DNA of 64,000 nt from Microbacterium horticulturae (GCF_029094505.1 NZ_CP119108.1:1426001-1490000), one strand, 5' to 3'; positions 52,776-62,939 are shown, counted from the first letter of the stretch. A program made the numbers and translations. Notes: generated by a model not told the origin, from the letters alone.

Positions 52776-53336
52776 ATGAACGACACGATCACGATCATGG
52801 GGAACCTGGCCGCCGACCCGGAGAAGCGGATGATCGGCGGCGGGATGACGGTCACGAGCTTCCGTGTGGCCAGCACCCAGCGGCACTTCGATCGGAAGGA
52901 GGGCAAGTGGGTCGACAAAGACACCAACTGGTACGACGTGTCGGTCTTCCGCGACCTCGGCGATCACGCCTATGAGTCGCTCCGCAAAGGGGAGCGGGTC
53001 ATCGTGAACGGTCGGCTGAAGATCCGACCGTGGCAGACCGAGAAGGCCAAGGGCACGAGCGTGGAGATCGAGGCCGAAGCGGTCGGCCATGACCTGCTGT
53101 GGGGCACGACGAAGTACACACGGGTGCGCCGGGGCGACGAATGGAACGTGCCGGGGATGGATGCCGCGACCGCCGACGGTGCGGATGGTGCCGCCGGGAC
53201 CGACCCGAGCGGCGCTGCGGGCGACGGCGTGGTGCAGGAATGGACGACTGCCCCATTGGGGCAGGGTGAGGGCGCGCCCGGGGCCGGGACCGCCCAGGAA
53301 GCGGGCGCACCCGTGCTCGAGGGGGCGCCGTTCTGA
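52776..53336 (+). CDS. Single-stranded DNA-binding protein, accessory paralogue
   Basis: The 186-residue protein has an N-terminal OB fold: TITIMGNLAADPEKRMIGGGMTVTSFRVASTQRHF, NWYDVSVFRDLGDHAYESLRKGERVIVNGRLKIRPWQ and VEIEAEAVGHDLLWGTT. A Gly/Ala-rich tail (about 120-186) follows. The end reads VLEGAPF, keeping Pro-Phe but lacking the acidic DDDIPF tip of the housekeeping SSB that recruits repair proteins. It is not beside rpsF/rpsR, so it is the second SSB typical of actinobacteria (SsbB-like, linked to special growth stages). ATG 52776 has GGAAAGGA upstream, and two hairpins lie in the leader. Confidence 0.88.
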   Translation: MNDTITIMGNLAADPEKRMIGGGMTVTSFRVASTQRHFDRKEGKWVDKDTNWYDVSVFRDLGDHAYESLRKGERVIVNGRLKIRPWQTEKAKGTSVEIEAEAVGHDLLWGTTKYTRVRRGDEWNVPGMDAATADGADGAAGTDPSGAAGDGVVQEWTTAPLGQGEGAPGAGTAQEAGAPVLEGAPF

Positions 53337-53382
53337 CGATGTGGTGGGCGCTTGCATGACGGCTGCGCAGGCGCCCACCACA

Positions 53383-53388
53383 TAGACT
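53383..53388 (+). promoter_or_regulatory. -10 box TAGACT, leaderless type (lipoprotein)
   Basis: TAGACT with a 6-nt gap to the GTG of the lipoprotein gene at 53395. Confidence 0.55.
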
Positions 53389-53394
53389 CGAGAC

Positions 53395-53910
53395 GTGCCC
53401 ATCCCTCCTCTGGCCTCTCGCCGGTCGCGAGTGGCGCTGTCCGTCTTCGCCGTCGCTGTCGTCAGCGCGCTGACCGGATGCGCGGCCGAGGCGGAGCCGA
53501 CACCGACCTCGACGACGCCCGTCGCGAGTGCCTCGGCGACGCCGACGAGCACCCCCACACCCACCACCGTGCCGGTCGTGCTGGTGCCCGACGGGTCCGC
53601 CGACGACAACGTGCCGCTGTTCCGCAAGGTGGTGAAGAGGGTCTGGGCCAGCGACGACAAGGTGCACGGACGTGCCTACGTCGATGCGCTCGTCAAGGCC
53701 GGATTCTCCAAGAAGGCCATGCAGGTCACCGAAGACCTCTCCACCGTGGGCAACGCTGCCGAGAGTCTTCAATTCTCCGTGCTGTGGCACGACGACCAGT
53801 GCCTCATCGGCCAAGTCGGTCCGGAGACCGGCACACCGGTGGTCGAGGTCATGCCCGAACTCGGAGACGGACGGTGCCTGCTCGGCAAGACCCGCACCAT
53901 CGATTGGTGA
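53395..53910 (+). CDS. DUF6993-type lipoprotein
   Basis: The 171-residue protein has a lipoprotein signal (residues 1-28: RRSRVALSVFAVAVVSALTGC, lipobox LTGC) and a Thr/Pro/Ser-rich linker (TPTSTTPVASASATPTSTP, about 33-58). The compact domain contains NVPLFRKVVKRVWASDD, GRAYVDALVKAGFSKKAMQVTED, LQFSVLWHDDQCLIGQVG and a C-terminal RCLLGKTRTIDW with two cysteines. This matches the actinobacterial DUF6993 family, of unknown function, anchored to the outer face of the membrane. It precedes ettA in the same orientation but has a separate promoter. Confidence 0.82.
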   Translation: MPIPPLASRRSRVALSVFAVAVVSALTGCAAEAEPTPTSTTPVASASATPTSTPTPTTVPVVLVPDGSADDNVPLFRKVVKRVWASDDKVHGRAYVDALVKAGFSKKAMQVTEDLSTVGNAAESLQFSVLWHDDQCLIGQVGPETGTPVVEVMPELGDGRCLLGKTRTIDW

Positions 53911-53948
53911 GCCGCGTCGCACTGCCCAGACACTCAGGTGCGAGCAGG

Positions 53949-53954
53949 TAGGCT
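53949..53954 (+). promoter_or_regulatory. -10 box TAGGCT for ettA
   Basis: TAGGCT lies 39 bp before the ettA ATG, giving a short leader with GGGAG (53977-53981). The stop-to-start gap (83 bp) and this box argue that ettA is not simply co-transcribed with the lipoprotein. Confidence 0.4.
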
Positions 53955-53993
53955 GGGAGGCTGACGTGACCACCCAGGGAGTGCTCTTTTCGA

Positions 53994-55673
<1,680 letters not shown>

Positions 55674-55680
55674 GCCGAAC

Positions 55681-56181
55681 GTGACCGAGACGGCTCATCG
55701 CCGACTGCACATGCCCGTTCCGCTGCGGTGGGGCGACCTCGACGCGTACAACCACGTCAACAACACGTCGATGCTGAAGATCCTCGAGGAGGCGCGTGTG
55801 CGCGCCTTCTGGCGGCCCGGCGCGGGGGAGGACGCCCCGCCCACCGCCGTGCTCGATTCCGCCGTGCCGAGCGATGTGCTCACGCTCATCGCGCGGCAGG
55901 AGATCGAGTATCTGGCACCGGTGCCGTACCAGCGGCATCCCCTCGACGTCCAGATGTGGTTCGGAAAGCTCGCCGGCAGCAGCATCGAGGTCTGCTATGA
56001 GGTGTGCGCGCCGCGTGAGACGACCCCGGCCGGCGCGCAGCAGCAGATCTACGCCCGGGCCACCACGATCGTCGTGAAGGTGGATGCCGCGACCGGGCGC
56101 CCGCTGCGGCTGACGGCCGAGGAGCGCGCCGCGTGGACGCCGTTCGCGGGCCCGTCCATCAGGTACGCGCACCGGCGCTGA
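55681..56181 (+). CDS. Acyl-CoA thioesterase, 4HBT hot-dog family
   Basis: The 166-residue hot-dog protein has the YbgC/4HBT motif LRWGDLDAYNHVNNTSMLKILEEARV with the catalytic Asp in WGDLD. EIEYLAPVPYQRHPLDVQMWFGKLAGSSIEV forms the long helix-strand edge. It hydrolyses acyl-CoA or acyl-ACP thioesters. GTG 55681 starts 7 bp after the ettA stop, so it is likely in the ettA transcript. It is convergent, with an 11-bp gap, with the tesB-type thioesterase, so two thioesterases of different families lie tail to tail. Confidence 0.9.
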   Translation: MTETAHRRLHMPVPLRWGDLDAYNHVNNTSMLKILEEARVRAFWRPGAGEDAPPTAVLDSAVPSDVLTLIARQEIEYLAPVPYQRHPLDVQMWFGKLAGSSIEVCYEVCAPRETTPAGAQQQIYARATTIVVKVDAATGRPLRLTAEERAAWTPFAGPSIRYAHRR

Positions 56182-56192
56182 CACGCGACCGG

Positions 56193-57077
56193 TCAGCGCG
56201 GAACGCGCACCATGACCTCCTGCGCCACCGAGGCCAGCAGCACCCCGTCACGGGAGTAGATCCGCCCTTGCGTCAGCCCGCGGCCGCCGCGGGCGCTCGG
56301 GGACTCCTGGACATACAGCATCCACTCGTCCGCACGCCCGTCGCGGTGCCACCACATCGCGTGATCGAGGCTGGCGAGCTTCAGCCCCGGCGTGGCCCAG
56401 GTCACGTCATGTGCCCGCAGCACCGTCTCCTGGATGGACATGTCGGTCATGTAGACGAGCGCCGCCCGATGGAGCGCCGGGTCGTCGGGGAGGGCACGCG
56501 GAACACGCATCCACACGGCATGGCGCAGGAGCGGGCCGTCGGCGGCGGCGCCATATGCCTCGACCGGAATGTGCCGATGCTCGACGGGACGATCCCAGGT
56601 GTCGCTGCGGTCGAGCGAGACCACGGCCTCCGACGTCGACGGTTCGGAAGGAAGATCCTCGGGCTCGGGCAGCCCCTCGGGCATCGGCGCCTGGTGGTCG
56701 AGACCGGGCGACTCGACCTCGAACGACGCGATCATCGAGAAGATCGGCACGCCGTTCTGGTACGCCTGCGTGCGTCGGGTCGAGAACGATCGGCCGTCAT
56801 GGATGCGGTCCACCGAGAACGTGATGGGTTTGGCCGCGTCGCCCGGTCGCAGGAAGTAGCCATGCAGCGAGTGCGCTGAGCGGTCGGCGTCGACGGTACG
56901 CTGCGCGGCGACGATCGACTGCGCGACCACCTGGCCGCCGTAGACGCGGCCGTGCGGCATCGGCTGAGAGGCGCCGACGAAGATGTCCTCGGTGGTGCGG
57001 GCATCGGACGCAGCCAGGTCGAGGACCTCGAGAAGCGCCGCAACGGGATCGGTAGGAGCGGCCGCGGCGTCTGTCAC
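56193..57077 (-). CDS. Acyl-CoA thioesterase II (TesB type)
   Basis: The 294-residue double hot-dog enzyme has EDIFVGASQPMPHGRVYGGQVVAQSIVAAQRTV, HSLHGYFLRPGD and DGRSFSTRRTQAYQNG. The second half has MWMRVP-like WMRVPRALPDDP, ASLDHAMWWHRDG with the active-site Asp, GLTQGRIYSRDGVLLASVAQEVMVR. TesB enzymes cleave medium and long acyl-CoAs. GTG 57077 is chosen because TAAGCT lies 7 nt upstream; a GTG two codons earlier would sit 1 nt after that box. Confidence 0.93.
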   Translation of the reverse strand: MTDAAAAPTDPVAALLEVLDLAASDARTTEDIFVGASQPMPHGRVYGGQVVAQSIVAAQRTVDADRSAHSLHGYFLRPGDAAKPITFSVDRIHDGRSFSTRRTQAYQNGVPIFSMIASFEVESPGLDHQAPMPEGLPEPEDLPSEPSTSEAVVSLDRSDTWDRPVEHRHIPVEAYGAAADGPLLRHAVWMRVPRALPDDPALHRAALVYMTDMSIQETVLRAHDVTWATPGLKLASLDHAMWWHRDGRADEWMLYVQESPSARGGRGLTQGRIYSRDGVLLASVAQEVMVRVPR

Positions 57078-57083
57078 GTGCAC

Positions 57084-57090
57084 TAGCTTA
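57084..57090. promoter_or_regulatory. Overlapping divergent -10 boxes (tesB / 57098 gene)
   Basis: The 7 bp TAGCTTA reads TAGCTT on the plus strand (57084-57089, 8 nt before ATG 57098) and TAAGCT on the minus strand (57085-57090, 7 nt before GTG 57077). The two genes start 20 bp apart, so the promoters physically exclude each other. Confidence 0.5.
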
Positions 57091-57097
57091 GAACGCG

Positions 57098-57784
57098 ATG
57101 GCCGAGCGTCTGATCTTTCCCGATGCCTACGCCGCCGCTGATCTGCTCACCTTCTCCGGTCGTGCGTCGCGCGCCGGCGACGGTGCCGTGCACCTGCGAG
57201 CGGCGAGGGGCACTCTCGCCGTGGCCGCGGTGCCGCTGGTGCGCCAGGGGCTGCTCGACCCCACGCCGACCATCATGGGGATGCGGACCCTCCCGGTCGA
57301 TCCCGAGCTCGAATGCGACCTTGTCGTCGAGGGCGTCACCCTGCAGACCGAGCCCGGTCGCCCGTCCGCAGTCCTCTTGCCCGAGACGGCCGTCGAGCCT
57401 CCGCTGTGGGCGCGTGCCGATGTGCCGCGCAGCGGGTGGACGGATGGGGGAGAACTGGATGCCGCGGCCCTCGCCTCTCGCGGGCAGTGGGGCATGTCGG
57501 CGGTCGCCCATGCGCTGCCGATCGACCCGGGCGACCAGATGGTGCACACGGTCCGCGGTCAGGTGTGGAGCGAACCCGACGAGGATCTTCTGGGGTTCCC
57601 GCGCGGGGTCGCTTTCGTCGCGCTGTCGCTGGGCTTTCTCGGTGCGGACACCGAGCGCGCCCGCGTGCGGCACAACGGACGCTGGACTCGCGTGAGCCTG
57701 CGGCGCGGACACGTGCTGTGGCGCGGCCCGGCGCACCTGGGCATGACCGATGTGCGCCCCACACGGGCGGCGGCGTCGCGCTGA
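57098..57784 (+). CDS. Conserved hypothetical protein, no recognised domain
   Basis: The 228-residue protein begins MAERLIFPDAYAAADLLTFSGRA. It is rich in beta-strand-like Val/Leu segments (GTLAVAAVPLVRQGLLDPTPTIMGMR; LECDLVVEGVTLQTEP), and the C-terminal half contains DQMVHTVRGQVWSEPDEDLLGFPRGVAF. There is no signal peptide or membrane helix. The pattern looks like a full-length globular protein with coding-typical codon use, but I know no function. It is divergent from tesB with overlapping -10 boxes and convergent with the FAD dehydrogenase (1-bp gap). Confidence 0.75.
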   Translation: MAERLIFPDAYAAADLLTFSGRASRAGDGAVHLRAARGTLAVAAVPLVRQGLLDPTPTIMGMRTLPVDPELECDLVVEGVTLQTEPGRPSAVLLPETAVEPPLWARADVPRSGWTDGGELDAAALASRGQWGMSAVAHALPIDPGDQMVHTVRGQVWSEPDEDLLGFPRGVAFVALSLGFLGADTERARVRHNGRWTRVSLRRGHVLWRGPAHLGMTDVRPTRAAASR

Positions 57785-57785
57785 C

Positions 57786-59453
57786 TCAGATGGCCGCGGC
57801 GGCCGCGCGCCCCGCGACGCGCCCGGAGAAGAGGCACCCGCCCAGGAACGTGCCCTCCAGCGCCCGGTAGCCGTGCACTCCACCGCCGCCGAAACCCGCG
57901 GCTTCGCCGGCCGCGTACAGGCCGGGTACGGGTGCGCCGTCGGCGCCGAGCGCGCGGGACGAGAGATCGGTCTCGATGCCGCCGAGTGATTTGCGGGTGA
58001 GCACGTGCAGCTTCACCGCGATGAGCGGGCCCGCGGCCGGGTCGAGCACCTTGTGCGGCGCCGCGGTGCGGATGAGCTTGTCGCCGCGGTACGCGCGCGC
58101 TGACCGCAGCATGGCGATCTGGGCGTCCTTCGTGAACTCGTTGTCGATCTCGCGGTCGCGCGACTCGACTTCGTACCGCACCCGTTCACCGTCGAGCACC
58201 TCGCCGCCGGGCAGCTCGCGCATCCCGGCGATGAGGTCGTCGAGCGTGTCGCGGACGATGAAGTCGTCACCGTGGTCCATGAACGCCTGCACCGGCCCGG
58301 CGGCGCCCTTGCCCAAGCGCGACTTCACGAGCAGGCCGAGGTCCTTACCGGTCAGATCGGGGTTCTGCTCACTGCCCGAGAGCGTGAACTCCTTCTCGAT
58401 GATCTTCTGCGACAGGATGAACCACGAGTGGTCGTGCCCGGTCGCACGCAGGTGCGCGAGCGTGCCGAGCGTGTCGAAGCCGGGGAACAGCGGCACCGGG
58501 AGTCGGCACCCCGTGGCATCCAGCCAGATCGAGGACGGACCGGGGAGGATCCGGATGCCGTGACCGGGCCACACCGGATCCCAGTTCTGGATGCCCTCGA
58601 CGTAGTGCCACATCCGGTCGGTGTTGACCAGGCGCCCGCCGGCGGTGGCGGCGACCTCCTGCATCGACCCGTCGACGTAGGCGGGAACGCCCGTGACCAT
58701 CGAGGTCGGTGGTGTGCCGAGGCTCGCCGGCCAGTTGCGGCGGACCAGCTCATGATTGCCGCCGATGCCGCCCGACGAGACGAGCGTGGCGGCGGCATCC
58801 ACGGTGAACGACGCGACCGCCTCGCGCGAGCTCGCGATGCCGCGTGCGGCGCCGGAGGGGGCGAGCACGTCGCCGACGGCACCGGTGACCGTGCCGTTCG
58901 CGGTGGTGAGGGTCGTCACGCGATGGCGCGGAAGGATCGTGATACGTCCCTCGGCCTCGTGCTTCTCGACGGCGGCCTGGAACGGGGCGACGATGCCGGG
59001 ACCGGTGCCCCACGTGATGTGGAAGCGAGGCACGGAGTTGCCGGGGCCGGTCGCGGTGTATCCGCCGCGCTCAGCCCAGCCGACGACCGGGAAGAACCCG
59101 ACGCCCTTCTCGTGCAGCCACGCGCGCTTCTCCTGGTGCGCGAACTGCAGATACGCCTCCGCCCACTGCCGCGCCCACGCGTCTTCATCGCGGTCGAAGC
59201 CGGCGGTGGCGAACCAGTCTTGACGCGCCAGCTCGAGCGAGTCGTGGATGCCGAACCGGCGCTGCTCGGGCGAGTCGATGAAGAACAGCCCGCCGAACGA
59301 CCACCAGGCCTGCCCGCCGAGGTTCGTGCGCGGCTCCTGGTCGACGATGATCACCCTCTTGCCTGCAGCGGCGGCTTCGCCCGCGGCGACGAGCCCGGCA
59401 AGGCCCCATCCGATGACGAGCAGATCGGCGCTGTGGGCGGGCGATGAGGTCAT
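57786..59453 (-). CDS. FAD-binding dehydrogenase (KstD/fumarate-reductase-like)
   Basis: The 555-residue flavoprotein has the Rossmann motif LLVIGWGLAGLVAAGEAAAAGKRVIIVDQE (about 10-40), GGQAWWSFGGLFFID, a substrate region with Arg/Tyr residues (GYRALEGTFLGGCLFSGRVAG at the end) and YAAGEAAGFGGGGVHG near the C-terminus. It belongs to the FAD_binding_2 group with 3-ketosteroid dehydrogenases and fumarate reductases, and most actinobacterial copies are uncharacterised. ATG 59453 overlaps the globin stop (ATGA). It is the last gene of the MscS-globin-dehydrogenase unit; a haem-linked electron partner is possible but speculative. Confidence 0.88.
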   Translation of the reverse strand: MTSSPAHSADLLVIGWGLAGLVAAGEAAAAGKRVIIVDQEPRTNLGGQAWWSFGGLFFIDSPEQRRFGIHDSLELARQDWFATAGFDRDEDAWARQWAEAYLQFAHQEKRAWLHEKGVGFFPVVGWAERGGYTATGPGNSVPRFHITWGTGPGIVAPFQAAVEKHEAEGRITILPRHRVTTLTTANGTVTGAVGDVLAPSGAARGIASSREAVASFTVDAAATLVSSGGIGGNHELVRRNWPASLGTPPTSMVTGVPAYVDGSMQEVAATAGGRLVNTDRMWHYVEGIQNWDPVWPGHGIRILPGPSSIWLDATGCRLPVPLFPGFDTLGTLAHLRATGHDHSWFILSQKIIEKEFTLSGSEQNPDLTGKDLGLLVKSRLGKGAAGPVQAFMDHGDDFIVRDTLDDLIAGMRELPGGEVLDGERVRYEVESRDREIDNEFTKDAQIAMLRSARAYRGDKLIRTAAPHKVLDPAAGPLIAVKLHVLTRKSLGGIETDLSSRALGADGAPVPGLYAAGEAAGFGGGGVHGYRALEGTFLGGCLFSGRVAGRAAAAAI

Positions 59454-59926
59454 GACGGCTCCTTCGTCGTCGAGGCGGGCGCCGTCGAGGCGGGCGCCGT
59501 CGAGGTGGGCGTCGCCGAGTCGGTGGTGGCCGGGGTGGGCTCGAACGTGTTCACGAGCGAATGGGCGGCGCGCTGCAGGTAGTCCCACAGCGTCGCATCG
59601 TGCAGCGGTGGCAGCTGCAGCGCATCCATGGCGTCGCGCATGTGGCCGAGCCAGCGGTCGCGCGCGTCGGGGTTGACGTGAAACGCCTGGTGTCGCATCC
59701 GCAGCCGCGGGTGACCGCGCTCCTGGCTGTACGTGCTCGGTCCGACCCAGTACTGTGCGAGGAAAGTGGTGAGACGATGCTCGGCGCCATCCATGTCGTC
59801 GGCGGGGTACATCGGCTTCAGAACCGGGTCGGCGGCCACACCCTGGTAGAACAGGTGCACGAGGCGCTCGAACACATCATGCCCGCCCACCTCGTCGTAG
59901 AAGCTCATCGGTGCGGTTTCGGTCAT
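59450..59926 (-). CDS. Truncated haemoglobin, group II (GlbO-like), with repeat tail
   Basis: The 158-residue protein has a group II 2/2 globin (about 8-130): SFYDEVGGHDVFERLVHLFYQGVAADPVLKPMYP, FLAQYWVGPSTYSQERGHPRLRMRH with the proximal His and WG8-type Trp, and WLGHMRDAMDAL. The C-terminal 25 residues are a Thr/Ala/Pro/Ser tail with a 5-residue repeat (APAST), absent from ordinary GlbO and encoded by a 15-bp DNA repeat. Group II globins bind O2 or NO. It overlaps both MscS and the dehydrogenase by 4 bp. Confidence 0.92.
   Translation of the reverse strand: MTETAPMSFYDEVGGHDVFERLVHLFYQGVAADPVLKPMYPADDMDGAEHRLTTFLAQYWVGPSTYSQERGHPRLRMRHQAFHVNPDARDRWLGHMRDAMDALQLPPLHDATLWDYLQRAAHSLVNTFEPTPATTDSATPTSTAPASTAPASTTKEPS
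59469..59513. repeat. 15-bp tandem repeat, three units, in the globin tail
   Basis: Units 59469-59483, 59484-59498 and 59499-59513 (GTCGAGGCGGGCGCC, identical twice and then diverged at two bases) keep the reading frame and add five residues each. It is a candidate slipped-strand length polymorphism. Confidence 0.75.
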
Positions 59927-61002
59927 GGGGCGCTCTCTCCCGGCGTCTCGGCGCCGTCTGCGCCCTTGTCGCGCTTCTTCTTCTTGGGCTTCCAGACCAC
60001 ATCGCCGGCGATGGGGTTCGGCTTGGTGCGGGGCGGGTTTGCGCCGCGCACGCGCTGGGCGCCCTCCGCCCCCTCGAGGACCACGGAGGCGAGATCGGCC
60101 AGGCCCGCGTCAGCCAGGCCGTCGCGCAGCCGCAGTCGCAGCTCGCTGGCCACGTCGTCGCGCGCGTGGGCGCGGGTCTTCATGACGATGCGCAACACCA
60201 GCGTCTCGTCGGCGACCGACTGCAGCCCCCACAATTCGGGGTAGCCGGTGATGCGGGTGCGCCACTTCGCATCCTTGGCGAGGGCGGTCGCGGCATCCAG
60301 CATCTTCTTCTCGACCTCGTCGACGTCGGCGTCGGCGGGGACGGTGACGTCGACGATCACGCGCGACCAGCCCTTCGACATGTTGCCGATGCGGGTCACC
60401 TCTCCGTTGCGCACATACCAGAGAGTGCCGTTGACATCGCGCACGTGCGTCACGCGCACGCTGACGTACTCGACGATGCCGGTGGCAAGGCCCAGGTCGA
60501 CGACATCGCCGATGCCGATCTGGTCTTCAGCGACGATGAAGATGCCGTTGAGCACGTCTTTGACGATGTTCTGCGCGCCGAAGCCGAGACCGGCGCCGAG
60601 CGCCGCGGTCAGCAGGGCGAACGAGCCCAGGATGTCGGGGAAGAGCGCGTTGATGACGAGGATGATCGCGATGACCCCGACGAGGATGTTGACGATGTTC
60701 GTGAGGATCGAGCCGAGCGTGCGCGTCCGCTGCACGAGTCGTGCCGAAGCCAGCGGCGACCGCTCGAGCGCCTGCGTGTCGTCGACATGTGCCTTGTTCT
60801 TCGCCCCGTTGACGATGCGGGTGACGATGCGGCGGATGAAGATGCGCAGCAGCCACGCGATGATGACGGCGCCCACCACGATGCACGCGGCGCCGAGCAG
60901 GCGCAGCCCGGCTGTCACCAGGAACGAGAGCACGCTCTGGAGCCACGTGGGCATCTCGCTCTTGTCGGCCGCGGAGAGCAGACTCTGCAGGATCATGGAC
61001 AT
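59923..61002 (-). CDS. Mechanosensitive channel, MscS family
   Basis: The 359-residue channel has membrane helices at about 30-55, 95-118 and the pore-lining TM3 with Ala/Gly packing (TAALGAGLGFGAQNIVKDVLNG, about 130-152). The MscS beta-domain follows (FIVAEDQIGIGDVVDLG; VEYVSVRVTHVRDVNGTLWYVRNGEV), then the C-terminal alpha/beta domain. The tail (PKKKKRDKG...) is basic and long. It opens under hypo-osmotic tension. TAGGAT 7 nt upstream of the ATG suggests a leaderless message. It leads the operon with globin and dehydrogenase. Confidence 0.94.
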   Translation of the reverse strand: MSMILQSLLSAADKSEMPTWLQSVLSFLVTAGLRLLGAACIVVGAVIIAWLLRIFIRRIVTRIVNGAKNKAHVDDTQALERSPLASARLVQRTRTLGSILTNIVNILVGVIAIILVINALFPDILGSFALLTAALGAGLGFGAQNIVKDVLNGIFIVAEDQIGIGDVVDLGLATGIVEYVSVRVTHVRDVNGTLWYVRNGEVTRIGNMSKGWSRVIVDVTVPADADVDEVEKKMLDAATALAKDAKWRTRITGYPELWGLQSVADETLVLRIVMKTRAHARDDVASELRLRLRDGLADAGLADLASVVLEGAEGAQRVRGANPPRTKPNPIAGDVVWKPKKKKRDKGADGAETPGESAP

Positions 61003-61009
61003 CGTGACG

Positions 61010-61015
61010 ATCCTA
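61010..61015 (-). promoter_or_regulatory. -10 box TAGGAT, leaderless type (mscS operon)
   Basis: TAGGAT on the minus strand with a 7-nt gap to the MscS ATG. It is the only promoter-like hexamer in the 45-bp gap after the response regulator gene. Confidence 0.5.
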
Positions 61016-61047
61016 ACGACCGCGGCCTCTGCCGTGCCTGTGCGGGG

Positions 61048-61698
61048 TCAGTGCACGAGCCCGGAACGGTGCGTGAGAATCACCAGGTGCACCCGGTCGC
61101 GTGCGTCGAGCTTGGTGAGCAGACGGCCGACGTGCGTCTTCACGGTGGATTCGCTGAGGAACAGCTCCGCGGCGATCTCGGTGTTGTTCAGGCCGCGGCC
61201 CACGGCCAGGAGCACATCTCGCTCCCGTGGCGTGAGGTTCGTCGGCTCGACCATCCTCGGCTGTGGGGCGCGCATGGCGTGCGCCTCGATGAGCAGGCGG
61301 GTCGCACGCGGCGACAGGATCGCGTCGCCGCGGTGCACGGAGCGGACCGCGGCGACCAGCTGGGCGCTGGTGGCATCCTTCAGCAGAAAGCCGCTGGCTC
61401 CCGCCTCGAGCGCGCCGAACGCATACTCGTCGAGATCGAACGTGGTCACGACGAGCACGCGTGCGGACGGCAGCTCGTCCACGATGCGTGCCGTGGCCGC
61501 GATGCCGTCAAGCCGCGGCATCCGCACGTCCATGATCACGACGTCGGGCTTCAGCTCGCGTGCCAGGTCGAGACCTTCCTGACCATCGGACGCCTCGCCG
61601 ACCACGGCGATGTCGGCGTCCGCCTCCAGGCTCAGGCGGAAGCCCAGGCGGATGAGCTCCTGGTCATCGACGAGCAGCACGCGGATGGGGTCGTTCAT
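61048..61698 (-). CDS. NarL/FixJ-family response regulator
   Basis: The 216-residue regulator has D11/D12, phospho-acceptor D57 (VVIMDVRMP), the Lys in FLLKDATS, and a C-terminal LuxR-type HTH (NLTPRERDVLLAVGRGLNNTEIAAELFLSESTVKTHVGRLLTKLDARDR). ATG 61698 overlaps the kinase stop (TCAT read as ATGA). It is a near-parallel of the regulator at 331 but pairs with its own kinase. An ABC exporter is encoded just upstream of the kinase, so control of that exporter is the likely purpose. Confidence 0.94.
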   Translation of the reverse strand: MNDPIRVLLVDDQELIRLGFRLSLEADADIAVVGEASDGQEGLDLARELKPDVVIMDVRMPRLDGIAATARIVDELPSARVLVVTTFDLDEYAFGALEAGASGFLLKDATSAQLVAAVRSVHRGDAILSPRATRLLIEAHAMRAPQPRMVEPTNLTPRERDVLLAVGRGLNNTEIAAELFLSESTVKTHVGRLLTKLDARDRVHLVILTHRSGLVH

Positions 61699-62939
61699 GC
61701 GATGTCCTCCTGACGGGGCGGCGCGAGCGGAAGGTCGGCACGCAGCATCCACCGTCCCGGTCCGTCCGGGCCGGACTCCAGCGTTCCGCCGGCCAGACGC
61801 GCCCGTTCCTGCAGCCCGCGGATCCCGAAGCCGCCGGCACGGGCGGGTGCCGTCGCGCCGTCGTTGGTGACGGTGATCTGCACGTGGTCGTCGTGTGTGT
61901 CGATGCGGACAGGGATGCTGCGCGCGCGGGGCGCGTGACGCATGGCGTTCGTGAGTCCCTCCTGCACGATGCGTCCGATGGCGGAGGCGATCGTCGGCGG
62001 AAGCCCCGCGGTCCCCGTCGTGGTCAGCGTGACGGGGAAGCCGGCCTGCTGCGCGGCCGTCACCACATCGGCGGGCGACACCGACCCCAGCGGAGCCAGC
62101 GGCGCTTCGGGGTCATCGGAGCGCAGCACGCCGAGCATGGCCCGCATGTCGGTGAGCGCGCTGCGCGCGGTCGCCGCCGTGGCCGCCATGGCGGTGCGGG
62201 CCCGCTCGGCATCGGGCGTGGCGCCCGCGCCTTCGGCGAGAGCCACGATCACCGTCAAGGAGTGCGACACGATGTCGTGCATCTCGCGCGCTATGCGCTC
62301 ACGTTCGGCAGCGGCGGCCAGCTCGGCCTGCTGGTCGCGTTCGATCGCCAGCTGCCGGGACCGGTCGATGACCGCGTGCAGGTAGCGTTTGCGGTTGCCG
62401 ACGTTCACACCCACCAGGGCGCCGAGCACCACCGAAAGCCCGGTGTTGAAGAAGGTGTTCATCGTCTGGGGCAGCGCGTCGTCGGGGTGCAGAACGCCGG
62501 CGACGCCGCCGGAGACCGCCGTCACGAGGAGGGTGCCGGCAACGCCCGCGATCACGCACAGACGGTTCGACCCGTAGACGGCGAGGGAATAGGTGCTGAC
62601 GATCAGCAGCGCTACCGCGCCGCCGTGGGGTGCGAAGGGCACGGTCATCTGCAGCGCGACGGCCAGGGCGAACGCCAGCAAGGGCACGCGTCGCCGGAAC
62701 AGCAGCGACGTGCACCCCGCGAGCACGAGGATGACGATCGCAAAAGACAGGGCCCATGGCGCGTGTACCGCCCCGGCACTGATCCCCGCGAGCGAGAGCA
62801 TCAGGCACAGCAGCGCGATCAACACGTCGCTGAACACGGGATGCCGCGCCCAGAACCGGCGGATCACACCGGGCGGACGCGGCAGAGCGAGGTCCGCGTC
62901 CTGCCGGACACGGGCCTCGCCTGCGGGGGAGTCAGCCAC
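61695..62939 (-). CDS. Sensor histidine kinase, HisKA_3 type
   Basis: The 414-residue kinase has about six membrane segments (35-180), HisKA_3 with H221 in IAREMHDIVSHSLTV, and a HATPase with GLTNAMRHAP (N-box) and GGFGIRGLQERARLAGG (G-boxes). With no extracellular sensor domain, it is of the intramembrane or accessory-sensing class often paired with ABC exporters for antimicrobials or lipids. It is 17 bp downstream of the permease gene and overlaps the response regulator. Confidence 0.93.
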   Translation of the reverse strand: MADSPAGEARVRQDADLALPRPPGVIRRFWARHPVFSDVLIALLCLMLSLAGISAGAVHAPWALSFAIVILVLAGCTSLLFRRRVPLLAFALAVALQMTVPFAPHGGAVALLIVSTYSLAVYGSNRLCVIAGVAGTLLVTAVSGGVAGVLHPDDALPQTMNTFFNTGLSVVLGALVGVNVGNRKRYLHAVIDRSRQLAIERDQQAELAAAAERERIAREMHDIVSHSLTVIVALAEGAGATPDAERARTAMAATAATARSALTDMRAMLGVLRSDDPEAPLAPLGSVSPADVVTAAQQAGFPVTLTTTGTAGLPPTIASAIGRIVQEGLTNAMRHAPRARSIPVRIDTHDDHVQITVTNDGATAPARAGGFGIRGLQERARLAGGTLESGPDGPGRWMLRADLPLAPPRQEDIA

